From assembly GCA_934454635.1 (NCBI GenBank), contig CAKSFR010000012.1:25391-89390 (forward strand): a stretch of DNA of 64,000 nt. Direction: 5' to 3'. The number at the start of each line of letters is the position of its first letter. The first letter of the stretch is position 1. Below the pieces are notes generated by a model. That model worked only from the letters and a program-made list of their open reading frames with translations. It did not search any database and was not told the DNA's origin. A program made the translations under genes and the position numbers. This DNA is from an uncultured Ruminiclostridium sp. (GTDB lineage Bacteria; Bacillota; Clostridia; Oscillospirales; Ruminococcaceae). Shown one piece after another: positions 31,227 to 39,767 of the stretch.

Positions 31227-32186
31227 TCACTTTCTGTTTTCGTTATATTTTTCGTACGCCTTTACAATATCCTGAACCAGCTTATGGCGCACAACATCCT
31301 TTTCGGAAAAGCGCACAATGCCGATATCGTCAACGTTTTTGAGTATCTTTATCGCTTCGACAAGCCCCGAACGCTTTGAATCGGGCAGGTCGATCTGCGT
31401 AACATCGCCCGTTATAACCATTCGGCTGTTGAAACCGAGCCGCGTCAGGAACATTTTCATCTGCTCCGGTGTAGTATTCTGCGCTTCGTCAAGAATAATA
31501 AAGCTGTCGTCGAGCGTTCGTCCGCGCATATAAGCAAGCGGCGCTACCTCGATTATGTTGCGTTCGAGATTGCGCTGATAGCTTTCCGCGCCCATCATAT
31601 CGAAAAGTGCATCGTAAAGCGGTCTGAGATAAGGGTCAACCTTGTTCTGAAGATCTCCCGGCAGAAAACCGAGCTTCTCGCCCGCTTCAACCGCGGGGCG
31701 CGTCAGAATGATACGGTTGACTTCGTGGCTCTTGAATGCGCGCACCGCCTGCGCGACCGCAAGGTAAGTCTTTCCCGTTCCCGCAGGTCCTACGCCGAAA
31801 ACGATAGTGTTATTGCGTATACAGTCGATATACCGCTTCTGCCCGAGGGTTTTCGCCTTTATCGGCTTGCCCGTGAAAGTAACGCAGATAGTATCGCCGC
31901 CGATTTCGGCAACCTGACTTTCCGCGCCCTCGTTGACAAGGTTTATCACATACCGCACGCTCTGATCGGTTATCGCTTCACCCTTGTCAATAAGCTCGAC
32001 AAGACCGAGAATAGCTTTTTTAGCGCATTCCGCGCGATCCTCCTGTCCCGTAATCTTTATCTTGCCGTCGCGGCTGAAAATCGAAACGCCGTATTCTTTT
32101 TGAAGTATAGTGATATTTGAATCAAAATCCCCGAAAACCGTGTGCAGCTTATCGAGGCTGTCAAGTTCAATTTCAAGTTCTGTCAT
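31227..32186 (-). CDS. phoH: PhoH-family ATPase
   Basis: The 319-residue protein has a KH-like N-terminal part and a P-loop ATPase domain: GPAGTGKTYLA (Walker A, about 135), a family-typical LTRPAVEAGEKLGFLPGDL, and FIILDEAQNTT (Walker B, about 232). It is linked to RNA metabolism; its exact role is unsettled. It is the first gene of the cluster, behind AAGGAG. TATAAT at 32246-32241 (minus strand) is a likely -10. Confidence 0.95.
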   Translation of the reverse strand: MTELEIELDSLDKLHTVFGDFDSNITILQKEYGVSIFSRDGKIKITGQEDRAECAKKAILGLVELIDKGEAITDQSVRYVINLVNEGAESQVAEIGGDTICVTFTGKPIKAKTLGQKRYIDCIRNNTIVFGVGPAGTGKTYLAVAQAVRAFKSHEVNRIILTRPAVEAGEKLGFLPGDLQNKVDPYLRPLYDALFDMMGAESYQRNLERNIIEVAPLAYMRGRTLDDSFIILDEAQNTTPEQMKMFLTRLGFNSRMVITGDVTQIDLPDSKRSGLVEAIKILKNVDDIGIVRFSEKDVVRHKLVQDIVKAYEKYNENRK

Positions 32187-32356
32187 TCACATTCTCCTTT
32201 GCGCTGCGGAGCCAATACGCTCCTTAATGCATACAAATTTATTATAGCATATTTTTCTTGTAAAATAAAGTGTTTTTTTAAAATTTGCGGAAAAAGTTTC
32301 ACATAAAAAGCTCGCAGCAAAATCTTTTTAATACTTTAGCGCATTTCATCAAAGCT
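32187..32356. other. Short intergenic region ahead of phoH
   Basis: It holds the likely -10 of the phoH operon (TATAAT, 32246-32241). Nothing else is seen. Confidence 0.5.
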
Positions 32357-33040
32357 TCACCGACGGCATACTTCACATACCGTCAGCGTGTCACCATTGA
32401 CGCGAAAATGCACGTCAAAATCCGCAAAAGCCATCATGTAGACCCGCTCGGGCGAATTTTGATACGCAGGGCGCGGATCCTGCGCAAGTATTTCAAGAAG
32501 TCCGCCGCGCAGCTCTTCCGGTATTTCGGAAAGAAGCTTGTCCGCAAACTCCACGTTCAAAGCTCCCTCAGTCTGCTGAAAAGCAAATCCTCCCGAAGCT
32601 TCGGGGTGAGAATCCGTGTACGAAAGATAAGGCTTAACGTCGAAAATCGGCGTTCCATCGAGCAAATCCGCCCCGCTTACAACCAGTACGGGAGCTTCTG
32701 CGCACTCATAATCGACCTTTTCAAGCTTTACCGACGACAGACCGAGCGGGTTAGGACGGAACGGCGAACGCGTCGCAAAAACGCCCCTGCGCGTATTTCC
32801 GCCAAGGCGCGGCGGACGAACGGTCGGCGACCATTCCTCACGAATCGCTTGCGAAAACAGCCAGATGAGCCATAAATGCGAATAGCCCTCAATTCCTCGG
32901 AACGCTTCTTTTACGCGGTACTGCGGCTCAAAAACAACCTCCGATTTCAGACTTGTAAGTCCGCTCTGCCGCGGAATGCCGAACTTTTCCGGAAAAACGC
33001 TTCGTATATGCGCGATAGGTTTAAGCTGAATTTCGCTCAT
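32357..33040 (-). CDS. trmO: tRNA (N6-threonylcarbamoyladenosine37-N6)-methyltransferase TrmO
   Basis: TrmO methylates t6A37 of threonine tRNAs using SAM. The 227-residue protein has the family signatures IAHIRSVFPEKFGIPRQSGL (residues 9-28), SHLWLIWLF, RGVFATRSPFRPNPLGLSSV (about 88-107) and DGTPIFDVKPYL. It overlaps the preceding GNAT gene by four bases (ATGA), with AGGAGG inside that gene. Confidence 0.94.
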   Translation of the reverse strand: MSEIQLKPIAHIRSVFPEKFGIPRQSGLTSLKSEVVFEPQYRVKEAFRGIEGYSHLWLIWLFSQAIREEWSPTVRPPRLGGNTRRGVFATRSPFRPNPLGLSSVKLEKVDYECAEAPVLVVSGADLLDGTPIFDVKPYLSYTDSHPEASGGFAFQQTEGALNVEFADKLLSEIPEELRGGLLEILAQDPRPAYQNSPERVYMMAFADFDVHFRVNGDTLTVCEVCRR

Positions 33041-33597
33041 TGCCGAGCCTCCTGCGTTACATTAAGCGGTTTTACGATCCTTTTTGCCAGCCGTCCAAGA
33101 TAGTGTTCATAAAACCTATAATAATGAACGAACGACATTTCGCAGCCGAACGAAAGTATTTCCATTTCTACTCCCGCCAAGTCCGTATAAAGCCCTGTTT
33201 CGGTCAGTCCGCAGCGCTTATAAAAACACTTTCTGCGTTGTTTTTGTTCGAGATTTCCCTGTTTTGATTCAACGCGCTCTATTTCGAGAAAAATTTTCTT
33301 TCCCGCATATCGTTCACGCAGTTTTTCAAGCAGCTCCGAGCCTATCCCGCCGCCGCGCTTGTCGGGTTCGACCGCAAAATAATCCAAAAGAACATACTCG
33401 TCGTCAAACGCCGTTATCATCAATCCGCAAAATTCGTCCGATTCATTTACCGCGGCAAGTATTTCGGCTTTTCCCTCGCTTTTTTTGCGTATTATCATTG
33501 AAAAAGGCTTCTTTTCACTGTACGGGAAAGACCTTCTGTACAGCCTTCGTAAAGGCGCAAGCGTATTTTTGTCAGCCTCTTTAAGTATTATTTCCAT
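33037..33597 (-). CDS. GNAT-family N-acetyltransferase
   Basis: The 186-residue protein shows LDYFAVEPDKRGGGIGSELLEKL (about residues 70-92, quoted as the acetyl-CoA loop RGGGIG) and CFYKRCGLTETG. The start ATG at 33595-33597 has AAGGAG, and its first 17 bases overlap the end of the FAD gene. It is co-transcribed with trmO. The acceptor is unknown. Confidence 0.85.
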   Translation of the reverse strand: MEIILKEADKNTLAPLRRLYRRSFPYSEKKPFSMIIRKKSEGKAEILAAVNESDEFCGLMITAFDDEYVLLDYFAVEPDKRGGGIGSELLEKLRERYAGKKIFLEIERVESKQGNLEQKQRRKCFYKRCGLTETGLYTDLAGVEMEILSFGCEMSFVHYYRFYEHYLGRLAKRIVKPLNVTQEARQ

Positions 33598-34696
33598 TTG
33601 TTTTCTCCTTTTGTTCATTCAAGCTGAAATTGTGAACGTTTGGCGTTATTTTTATCGTACTGAGTCCGCTTTTCATTACTATTCTGCGCAAAAACGGATT
33701 ATACATAAATGGCGTTTTCATCACCTTCTGCATTATTTTTATGCGCATTGGAATAAGTCTGCGGGCATAACGGCGGTTGGCGTTTTCAAGTCCGGAATTA
33801 AGCGTTTCCGCAAGCTTTCGCGCGCTGTTCACCGCGAAGCTGATGCCCTCAAGCGAGCTTGGGCTTATCAGACCCGCCGCTTCGCCTATCAGGAACGCCC
33901 CGCCGCGACCCGAACAAATATCCAACGGCGACTTCGGACGAAGCACCTGACACGCCTCGGTTCTCAGCGGTTCGCCGAAACGTAACCCATAATCCGAAAG
34001 TCGCCGCTTCTGAAGCTCGAATTGTTCACGGCAATGTTCGATTGTGAACGCTCCACCATATATGAAATAGCTGTCCTTGGAAATCGTCCACGAGCAACAG
34101 TCGCTGGTTTTTGGGTCGAAAATGCAGCTGTAAAACGGGTTCGGATTTTTTTCGTGAAACCACTGCTGTATCGCCATGTAGCGGCGTATTTTCTTTTTCG
34201 GGTAAAGGAACCGCCTAACGACAGAGCCTGCGCCGTCAGCCCCTACGATAAAACGGCACGAAAAAGCAGCTTCTTCGCCGTTATTTCCGCGGCAATACGC
34301 CAGAAATTTATCTCCGTTTTTCTCGACTTTAAAACATTTTCCGACAAAACGTTCAACGCTCACGGGAATAAGACTTTCAAGCCATAAGTCAAATTTATGT
34401 CGGTCGAGATTTACATAAAAACGCTGATAATGCCGCTCCATACGCTTCGGCAGATCTATCGTGCGCACCGAGAAAATCTGCGGGTCGACAAGCACTTCTT
34501 TCGGCAGCGTAAGGTCAAATTCGGCAAAAGCTTTCTGCGCGTCGGGAGAGAGAAGTCCGCCGCAGGTCTTGCGGAAGCTGTTTTCTTCATTTGTTTTTCC
34601 ATCGATAAAAATAACGCGCAGACTGCTGTCCAGAAGCCGCGCAAGCGTTGCCCCGGCGGGACCGCCGCCGATTATCGCAATATCAAAATCTGTCAT
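33581..34696 (-). CDS. FAD-dependent oxidoreductase (geranylgeranyl reductase-like)
   Basis: The 371-residue protein begins with a Rossmann FAD motif (AIIGGGPAGATLARLL, residues 6-21), followed by TCGGLLSPDAQKA, the middle motif VGADGAGSVVRR (about 148) and GGAFLIGEAAGLISPSSLEG (about 265), the pattern of the group 1 flavoprotein monooxygenase/geranylgeranyl reductase family. It heads a three-gene run with a GNAT gene and trmO. The substrate is unknown, though polyprenoid or quinone substrates are common in the family. Confidence 0.85.
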   Translation of the reverse strand: MTDFDIAIIGGGPAGATLARLLDSSLRVIFIDGKTNEENSFRKTCGGLLSPDAQKAFAEFDLTLPKEVLVDPQIFSVRTIDLPKRMERHYQRFYVNLDRHKFDLWLESLIPVSVERFVGKCFKVEKNGDKFLAYCRGNNGEEAAFSCRFIVGADGAGSVVRRFLYPKKKIRRYMAIQQWFHEKNPNPFYSCIFDPKTSDCCSWTISKDSYFIYGGAFTIEHCREQFELQKRRLSDYGLRFGEPLRTEACQVLRPKSPLDICSGRGGAFLIGEAAGLISPSSLEGISFAVNSARKLAETLNSGLENANRRYARRLIPMRIKIMQKVMKTPFMYNPFLRRIVMKSGLSTIKITPNVHNFSLNEQKEKTNGNNT

Positions 34697-34802
34697 AAAA
34701 CAACCCCCGAATCGAATCTAATGTAATAATAACACAAGTTAAGATTATTTTCAAGCTTTGCGGGCAAATCCCGCAAATAATGCAGTTTTTTTCGCAAAAC
34801 TG

Positions 34803-34831
34803 TTGACAAAGCGCTTTGTATGTGCTACAAT
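34803..34831 (+). promoter_or_regulatory. Promoter of the lysine-biosynthesis operon
   Basis: TTGACA (34803-34808) and TACAAT (34826-34831) with a 17-base spacer lie nine bases before the lysine riboswitch. Confidence 0.85.
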
Positions 34832-34839
34832 AATGCACA

Positions 34840-34997
34840 GATAGAGGTGCGGAATCTATCAGTACCCTCGGCGATAACAGTTCAGCCTGTTGCCGCGCGG
34901 AAAGGAGCTTCCGCCGAAGCCTGCAATTGCTGTAACTTGCAGAGCTGGTTGTGCATTTAATAAGTGCACGACTGTCATCTTAAGATGGAGTGCTATC
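34840..34997 (+). promoter_or_regulatory. Lysine riboswitch (L box)
   Basis: Conserved L-box blocks are present in order: GATAGAGGTGCGGA at the 5' side (34840 on), GCCGAAGC in the central junction, CTGTCATCTTAAGATGG and TGGAGTGCTATC closing the P1 stem (to 34997). A terminator follows at 35027-35051. Lysine binding would stop transcription of asd-dapA-dapB. Confidence 0.92.
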
Positions 34998-35026
34998 ATC
35001 AATAAATGTTTTTATTTTGTTTGATG

Positions 35027-35051
35027 AAGCCGGCTGAGTGTCGGTTTTTTT
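35027..35051 (+). terminator. Expression-platform terminator of the lysine riboswitch
   Basis: CCGGC (35030-35034) pairs with GTCGG (35040-35044, one G-U pair), followed by seven T. Confidence 0.75.
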
Positions 35052-35078
35052 CATATAAAAAGAAAGGTAAGGAAAGAC

Positions 35079-36158
35079 ATGAAACAGTACAAGGTAGGCA
35101 TTATAGGAGCAACAGGAATGGTGGGACAGCGCTTTGCAGTTCTTCTCGAAAATCACCCGTGGTTTAAAGTCACAGCGCTTGCGGCTTCTCCCCGCTCCGC
35201 AGGAAAAACATATAAAGAAGCAGTCGGAAACAGATGGCTTATCGAAAAGCCCATGCCCGCCGAAATGGAAAATCTCGTAATTATGGACGCAACTGCGGAC
35301 ATCGAAAAAATTTCTTCAATGGTTGACTTCGTTTTCTGCGCGGTTGACATGAAGAAGGACGAAATCAAAGCGCTTGAAGAGGCTTATGCAAAGCATGAAT
35401 GCCCCGTTATGTCCAACAATTCCGCAAACCGCTTTACTGACGACGTTCCGATGATCATTCCCGAAATCAACGACGCTCACATGGCTATCGTTGAAGCGCA
35501 GAAAAAGCGCCTCGGAACAAAGCGCGGCTTTATTTCCGTAAAGTCCAACTGCTCGATCCAGAGTTACGTTCCCGCGCTCTCTCCTCTCAGAAAGTTTGGT
35601 ATCAAGAAGGTTCTCGCCTGCACATATCAGGCAATTTCCGGCGCAGGAAAGACGTTTGAAACATGGCCCGAAATGGTCGATAACCTTATCCCCTACATCG
35701 GCGGCGAGGAAGAAAAATCCGAGCAGGAGCCTTTAAAGGTATGGGGCAAGATAGAGGGCGACAAGATCGTTAAAACAGACTCCCCTTCTATCACGACGCA
35801 GTGCCTGCGAGTTCCCGTTTCAAACGGACATTTCGCAGCGGTATTCGTAAGCTTTGAAAATAAGCCCTCAAAGGAAGAAATCCTCAATATATGGAAAGAA
35901 TTTAAGGGCGCGCCTCAGGAGCTTGAGCTTCCCTCTGCGCCGAAGCAGTTCCTTAATTATTTTGAAGAGGATAATTATCCGCAGGCTAAGCTGCACAGAA
36001 ATCTCGAAAACGGCATGGCGGTTTCTATCGGACGTTTAAGAGAAGATACACAGTATGACTACAAGTTTGTTTGCCTTTCGCATAATACGCTCAGAGGTGC
36101 AGCGGGCGGCGCTGTACTTATGGCTGAACTTTATGCGGCAAAGGGCTACTTTGACTGA
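35079..36158 (+). CDS. asd: Aspartate-semialdehyde dehydrogenase
   Basis: It reduces aspartyl phosphate to aspartate semialdehyde with NADPH. The 359-residue protein has the Rossmann motif GIIGATGMVGQRF (residues 8-20), the catalytic Cys in SVKSNCSIQSYVP (about 155) and a later SNGHFAAVFVSF with the catalytic His. This is the archaeal/fungal-type Asd, longer than the usual bacterial type. It is the first gene after the L box, with AAGGTAAGG upstream. Confidence 0.96.
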   Translation: MKQYKVGIIGATGMVGQRFAVLLENHPWFKVTALAASPRSAGKTYKEAVGNRWLIEKPMPAEMENLVIMDATADIEKISSMVDFVFCAVDMKKDEIKALEEAYAKHECPVMSNNSANRFTDDVPMIIPEINDAHMAIVEAQKKRLGTKRGFISVKSNCSIQSYVPALSPLRKFGIKKVLACTYQAISGAGKTFETWPEMVDNLIPYIGGEEEKSEQEPLKVWGKIEGDKIVKTDSPSITTQCLRVPVSNGHFAAVFVSFENKPSKEEILNIWKEFKGAPQELELPSAPKQFLNYFEEDNYPQAKLHRNLENGMAVSIGRLREDTQYDYKFVCLSHNTLRGAAGGAVLMAELYAAKGYFD

Positions 36159-36177
36159 TTGAAAGGACTTTTGCTTG

Positions 36178-37059
36178 ATGAAAAAGACAATTTTTACAGG
36201 CTCGGCAGTTGCTATCATCACCCCAATGAATCCCGACGGAAGCATTAACTACGAACGCTTCGGCGAACTTATCGACGAGCAGATTGCAAATCACACCGAC
36301 GCAATCGTAGTTGCGGGAACAACCGGCGAAGCCTCCACTATGACCGACGACGAACACGTCGAAGCGATACGCTTCACCGTAGAACGAGTAAACAAGCGCG
36401 TTCCCGTTATTGCAGGCACGGGAAGCAACGATACGGGCTACGCGGTCGAGCTTTCAAAGTCCGCCGAAAGAGTCGGAGCGGACGCGCTTCTTCAGGTCAC
36501 GCCTTATTATAATAAGACGTCGCAGCGCGGTCTTGTCGCACATTTTACGGCTGTTGCAGACGCGGTAAATATTCCGATAATTCTGTATAACGTCCCCTCA
36601 AGAACAGGCGTAAAAATCTCGCTCGACACCTATATCCAGCTTGCAAAACACCCGAATATCGTTGCAACAAAGGAAGCGAGCGGCGACTTCTCGCTTATCG
36701 CTGAAATCGCGGCAAAAACAGATCTTGATATATATTCAGGAAACGACGATCAGGTTCTCCCGCTGCTTGCGCTCGGCGGAAAGGGAGTAATTTCCGTTTC
36801 GGCTCATGTTATCCCGCAGCAAAAACACGATATGGTTAAGCTGTTTATGGAGGGCAAGACTGCCGAGGCGCTTGAAATTCAGAAAAAGTATCTCGATCTC
36901 GAAAATGCAATGTTTATGGATGTAAATCCTATCCCCGTAAAGGAAGCAATGAACCTGCTCGGAAAAGATGTCGGCGAGTGCCGTCTGCCGCTTATCCGTA
37001 TGGAGGAAGCGAAAATAGAAAAGCTCAGAAACGAGCTGAAAAAAGCAGGACTTTTATAA
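36178..37059 (+). CDS. dapA: 4-hydroxy-tetrahydrodipicolinate synthase
   Basis: DapA condenses aspartate semialdehyde and pyruvate. The 293-residue TIM barrel has VVAGTTGEASTMTDDEH (residues about 43-59), the catalytic Tyr in IPIILYNVPSRTG (about 135) and the Schiff-base Lys in NIVATKEASGD (about 163). The ATG at 36178 is chosen; a TTG one codon earlier is also possible given AAAGGA at 36162. Confidence 0.97.
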   Translation: MKKTIFTGSAVAIITPMNPDGSINYERFGELIDEQIANHTDAIVVAGTTGEASTMTDDEHVEAIRFTVERVNKRVPVIAGTGSNDTGYAVELSKSAERVGADALLQVTPYYNKTSQRGLVAHFTAVADAVNIPIILYNVPSRTGVKISLDTYIQLAKHPNIVATKEASGDFSLIAEIAAKTDLDIYSGNDDQVLPLLALGGKGVISVSAHVIPQQKHDMVKLFMEGKTAEALEIQKKYLDLENAMFMDVNPIPVKEAMNLLGKDVGECRLPLIRMEEAKIEKLRNELKKAGLL

Positions 37060-37082
37060 TTATGTAATCGAGGACGTTTAAA

Positions 37083-37841
37083 ATGGTAAAAATAGCTATA
37101 ACAGGCGCAAACGGCAAAATGGGCAAAGTCGTCGCTTCACTCGCCGCAGCGCGCAGCGACTGTAAGGTAATAGAGGGCGTTGATTTGAACGACGCTCCAA
37201 ACGGTGCGTTTCCTATCGTGAAGCTGCCGTTCGACCTGCCCGAAAAGCCCGATGTTATCATTGATTTTTCACACCCGTCGGCGCTTGACGACCTGCTTTC
37301 CTACTGCACGATAAATCACGTTCCGCTTGTTGCCGCAACTACCGGCTACACCGACGAACAGATTGCGAAAATAAAGAAAACCTCCGAACAGACGCCAATT
37401 TTCTTTACTTTCAATTTCTCGCTCGGAATAAATCTTCTTGTGGAACTTGGCAAGCGCGCAGTAAATATTCTCGGCGGGCAGTATGATATCGAAATCGTCG
37501 AAAAGCACCACAATCAGAAGAAAGACGCGCCCTCGGGAACTGCTATTATGATTGCGGAAGCGCTTAACGGCGAGCTTGGAAACAAGATGAAATATGTCTA
37601 CGACCGTCACAGCGTCCGCAAAGCAAGAGAATCAAACGAAATAGGTATGCATTCGATCCGCGGCGGCACTATCGTAGGCGAACATGACATTATTTTCGCG
37701 GGACACGACGAGGTCATCACGCTTTCGCACTCCGCAGGTTCAAAGGAAGTCTTTGCAAACGGGGCTCTTAACGCCTCTATCTTCCTCGCGGGGAAGGAAA
37801 ACGGTCTGTATGATATGGCTGACCTGCTTGACAACAGATAA
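37083..37841 (+). CDS. dapB: 4-hydroxy-tetrahydrodipicolinate reductase
   Basis: DapB reduces the DapA product with NAD(P)H. The 252-residue protein has the nucleotide motif ITGANGKMGKVV (residues 6-17), ATTGYTDEQ and the substrate signature EKHHNQKKDAPSGTA (about 141-155). It follows dapA by 23 bases in the lysine-riboswitch operon. Confidence 0.97.
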   Translation: MVKIAITGANGKMGKVVASLAAARSDCKVIEGVDLNDAPNGAFPIVKLPFDLPEKPDVIIDFSHPSALDDLLSYCTINHVPLVAATTGYTDEQIAKIKKTSEQTPIFFTFNFSLGINLLVELGKRAVNILGGQYDIEIVEKHHNQKKDAPSGTAIMIAEALNGELGNKMKYVYDRHSVRKARESNEIGMHSIRGGTIVGEHDIIFAGHDEVITLSHSAGSKEVFANGALNASIFLAGKENGLYDMADLLDNR

Positions 37842-37852
37842 GGAAGGTTGTT

Positions 37853-38305
37853 ATGACAAACATTTCAATAACTGAGCAGATTTCCGTTATCACTTTCGGA
37901 AATATCCCGGCAGAAAAGGAAACTGAATTTCTTCACCGCCTTTTTGCCGAGGCTGCCAAAGAAAATGTAAATATCGATATGATTTCAAAAGCTCCTGCGT
38001 CCTCGGAAACAGCCTGCGTAGGCTTCACCTTCAGCGACGAGGATATGCCGAAAATACTCAAAATCTCCAATTCTCTGCCTTACGGCATAACACCTATGGT
38101 GAGCTGCGGGAACATCAAGGTTATCATAAAATCCGCCGATATGGTAAATGCGGTCGGGTTTGCGGAACGCGTTTTCGTGGCGCTGTCAGAAACGAACACC
38201 GTGCCTGCGCTTATAACCACTGCGCTTGATGAAATATCGGTTGTCGTAAGAGAAAGCGACTTTGTAGATTTTGTAAATCATCTCAACGAAAAATTCAAGA
38301 TATAA
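37853..38305 (+). CDS. Stand-alone tandem ACT-domain protein
   Basis: The 150-residue protein resembles the regulatory C-terminal part of aspartokinase (two ACT domains, about residues 8-75 and 85-150) without any kinase domain. The repeat of beta-strand patterns, VITFGNIPAEKETEFLHRLF and ALITTALDEISVVVRESDF, supports this. It is the last gene of the asd-dapA-dapB operon, so it probably senses lysine or threonine or binds a pathway enzyme; that is inference. It has GAAGG as binding site. Confidence 0.78.
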   Translation: MTNISITEQISVITFGNIPAEKETEFLHRLFAEAAKENVNIDMISKAPASSETACVGFTFSDEDMPKILKISNSLPYGITPMVSCGNIKVIIKSADMVNAVGFAERVFVALSETNTVPALITTALDEISVVVRESDFVDFVNHLNEKFKI

Positions 38306-38312
38306 CAGCAAA

Positions 38313-38346
38313 CCCCGGATTTATTGCAAATCCGGGGCGTTTTTTA
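38313..38346. terminator. Terminator of the lysine operon
   Basis: CCCCGGATTT (38313-38322) pairs perfectly with AAATCCGGGG (38328-38337), followed by a T run. It lies between convergent genes. Confidence 0.88.
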
Positions 38347-39252
38347 TTTTTTCAGCACAGCCTGAACATAGTTTATATGCTCAAACGCCGTTATATCGGA
38401 ACCCGTCGGAGCAATTATCTGTTGCTGAATTTCGTTCGGCGTAAGAAGCTCGTAAACGAGAAAACCATAATCGGAAAGCATTTTATCCATACTAGGATAA
38501 TCGAAGCTTGCGCGCATTTCCTCGCCGCCCGCTTTTGCCATAGCCGTCATGTTCTGCACTCTCTTTTCCTTCGCAAAAAACAGTCCTGCATCAGCGTAGT
38601 CGAAAAGCAATGTGCTTCCGTCTGCGGCAATTTCCGAAAGACTTTTCAACATTTTTTCGATATCGTGGCGATACAGATAAAAACTGACTCCAAGCCACGA
38701 AAAAAACGTCTTTTTCTTCGGGTCAAACCCCACCGAAAGCAGCTTATCATTTAAATTGTCAACAGAAAAATCCACAGCAACAAATCGGAGCTTTTCGGGA
38801 ATTTTCCAGCCCGCGCGTGATATGCGCTTCAGCTTATCCTCCTGCGTTTTTGGGTGGTCAACCTCAAAAATGTCATATTTAGCCGCAAATTCAGGTTCGC
38901 GAAAAGCGAACGTGTCAAGCCCCGCGCCAAGAATTACATATTGCAGAGTTCCGGTTCTCATCGCCGTTTTAAGCGCGCTCTCGCAGTATGCCGCGCGGCA
39001 AAGCGGGGTCGGCGCAAGCTGAGTGTTGACGATATAACGCACGGCGTCATCTGTTGTTCTGAACGTATTTTTCAGTTCGGGCGCGAAAAAATCGATTCCT
39101 GCGGCTATATACCCGAAAATCGAGGCGTACTCCTCGTCCGTCATTAGCCCGCGCGCCATACTGTCCTCAAAAATCGGGTTCAGTTCATGTTCTGCGTGAT
39201 ATGCCCGGCTGAACGCCGACATAAGCGCAGTTATACTCTCCTTGTTTTGCAT
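38344..39252 (-). CDS. SAM-dependent methyltransferase of the LCMT/PPM1 type
   Basis: The 302-residue protein matches the leucine carboxyl methyltransferase-like family: TQLAPTPLCRAAYCES, then the SAM motif LQYVILGAGLDTFAFREPE (about residues 103-121), the acidic FEVDHPKTQEDK and FFSWLGVSFYLYRHDIE. Bacterial members are mostly orphan O-methyltransferases, several linked to secondary metabolism. Its start has AGGAG. It stands alone, convergent with the lysine operon. Confidence 0.88.
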   Translation of the reverse strand: MQNKESITALMSAFSRAYHAEHELNPIFEDSMARGLMTDEEYASIFGYIAAGIDFFAPELKNTFRTTDDAVRYIVNTQLAPTPLCRAAYCESALKTAMRTGTLQYVILGAGLDTFAFREPEFAAKYDIFEVDHPKTQEDKLKRISRAGWKIPEKLRFVAVDFSVDNLNDKLLSVGFDPKKKTFFSWLGVSFYLYRHDIEKMLKSLSEIAADGSTLLFDYADAGLFFAKEKRVQNMTAMAKAGGEEMRASFDYPSMDKMLSDYGFLVYELLTPNEIQQQIIAPTGSDITAFEHINYVQAVLKK

Positions 39253-39311
39253 AATAAACGCTCCTTTCCTCTCCGTTTTTGACGGGTAACGTTTATTATA
39301 TCAAATCAAGT

Positions 39312-39767
39312 TTAATTTGTCAACACTTTTTTGTAAATTCTTGAGTTTCCTCCGAAGACGGTTGTCATTTCCCGCAGAAATTCAAATCCGTACTTTTCGT
39401 AAAGACCAATCGCGTCAGTTGAAACGAAAACGTTCTGTGCGCCCGATTTTGCCGCTTCTTTGCAGGCAAAACCGATCAGATCGCCCGCATATCCCTTTCC
39501 TCTGTACTGCGGAAAAGTATAGACGAAACCTATCCACGGAAACATTTCCGGGGCGTCTATTTCGTCCTTTTCGGCAAGCGTACAAAATGAAATAAGCACG
39601 TTTTCTTCGGTCAGCAGCAGTGTACGCGCGTTTTTCCCGCACATTTCTTCAAGTTTATTTTCGCTGAGAAGCTTGGCAAGAAATCCTGCCGCACTCCAGT
39701 CCGCGCTTTTTATAAGCGAGAGCCAATACGCTTTATCCACGCACTCGCAATAATCAACAATCTTCAT
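39312..39767 (-). CDS. GNAT-family N-acetyltransferase
   Basis: The 151-residue protein has the acetyl-CoA loop FPQYRGKGYAGDLIG (about residues 84-98) and the C-terminal LYEKYGFEFLREM. It overlaps the end of the diguanylate cyclase gene by 14 bases, with AAAGGAG inside that gene, so they are co-expressed. The acceptor is unknown. Confidence 0.87.
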   Translation of the reverse strand: MKIVDYCECVDKAYWLSLIKSADWSAAGFLAKLLSENKLEEMCGKNARTLLLTEENVLISFCTLAEKDEIDAPEMFPWIGFVYTFPQYRGKGYAGDLIGFACKEAAKSGAQNVFVSTDAIGLYEKYGFEFLREMTTVFGGNSRIYKKVLTN

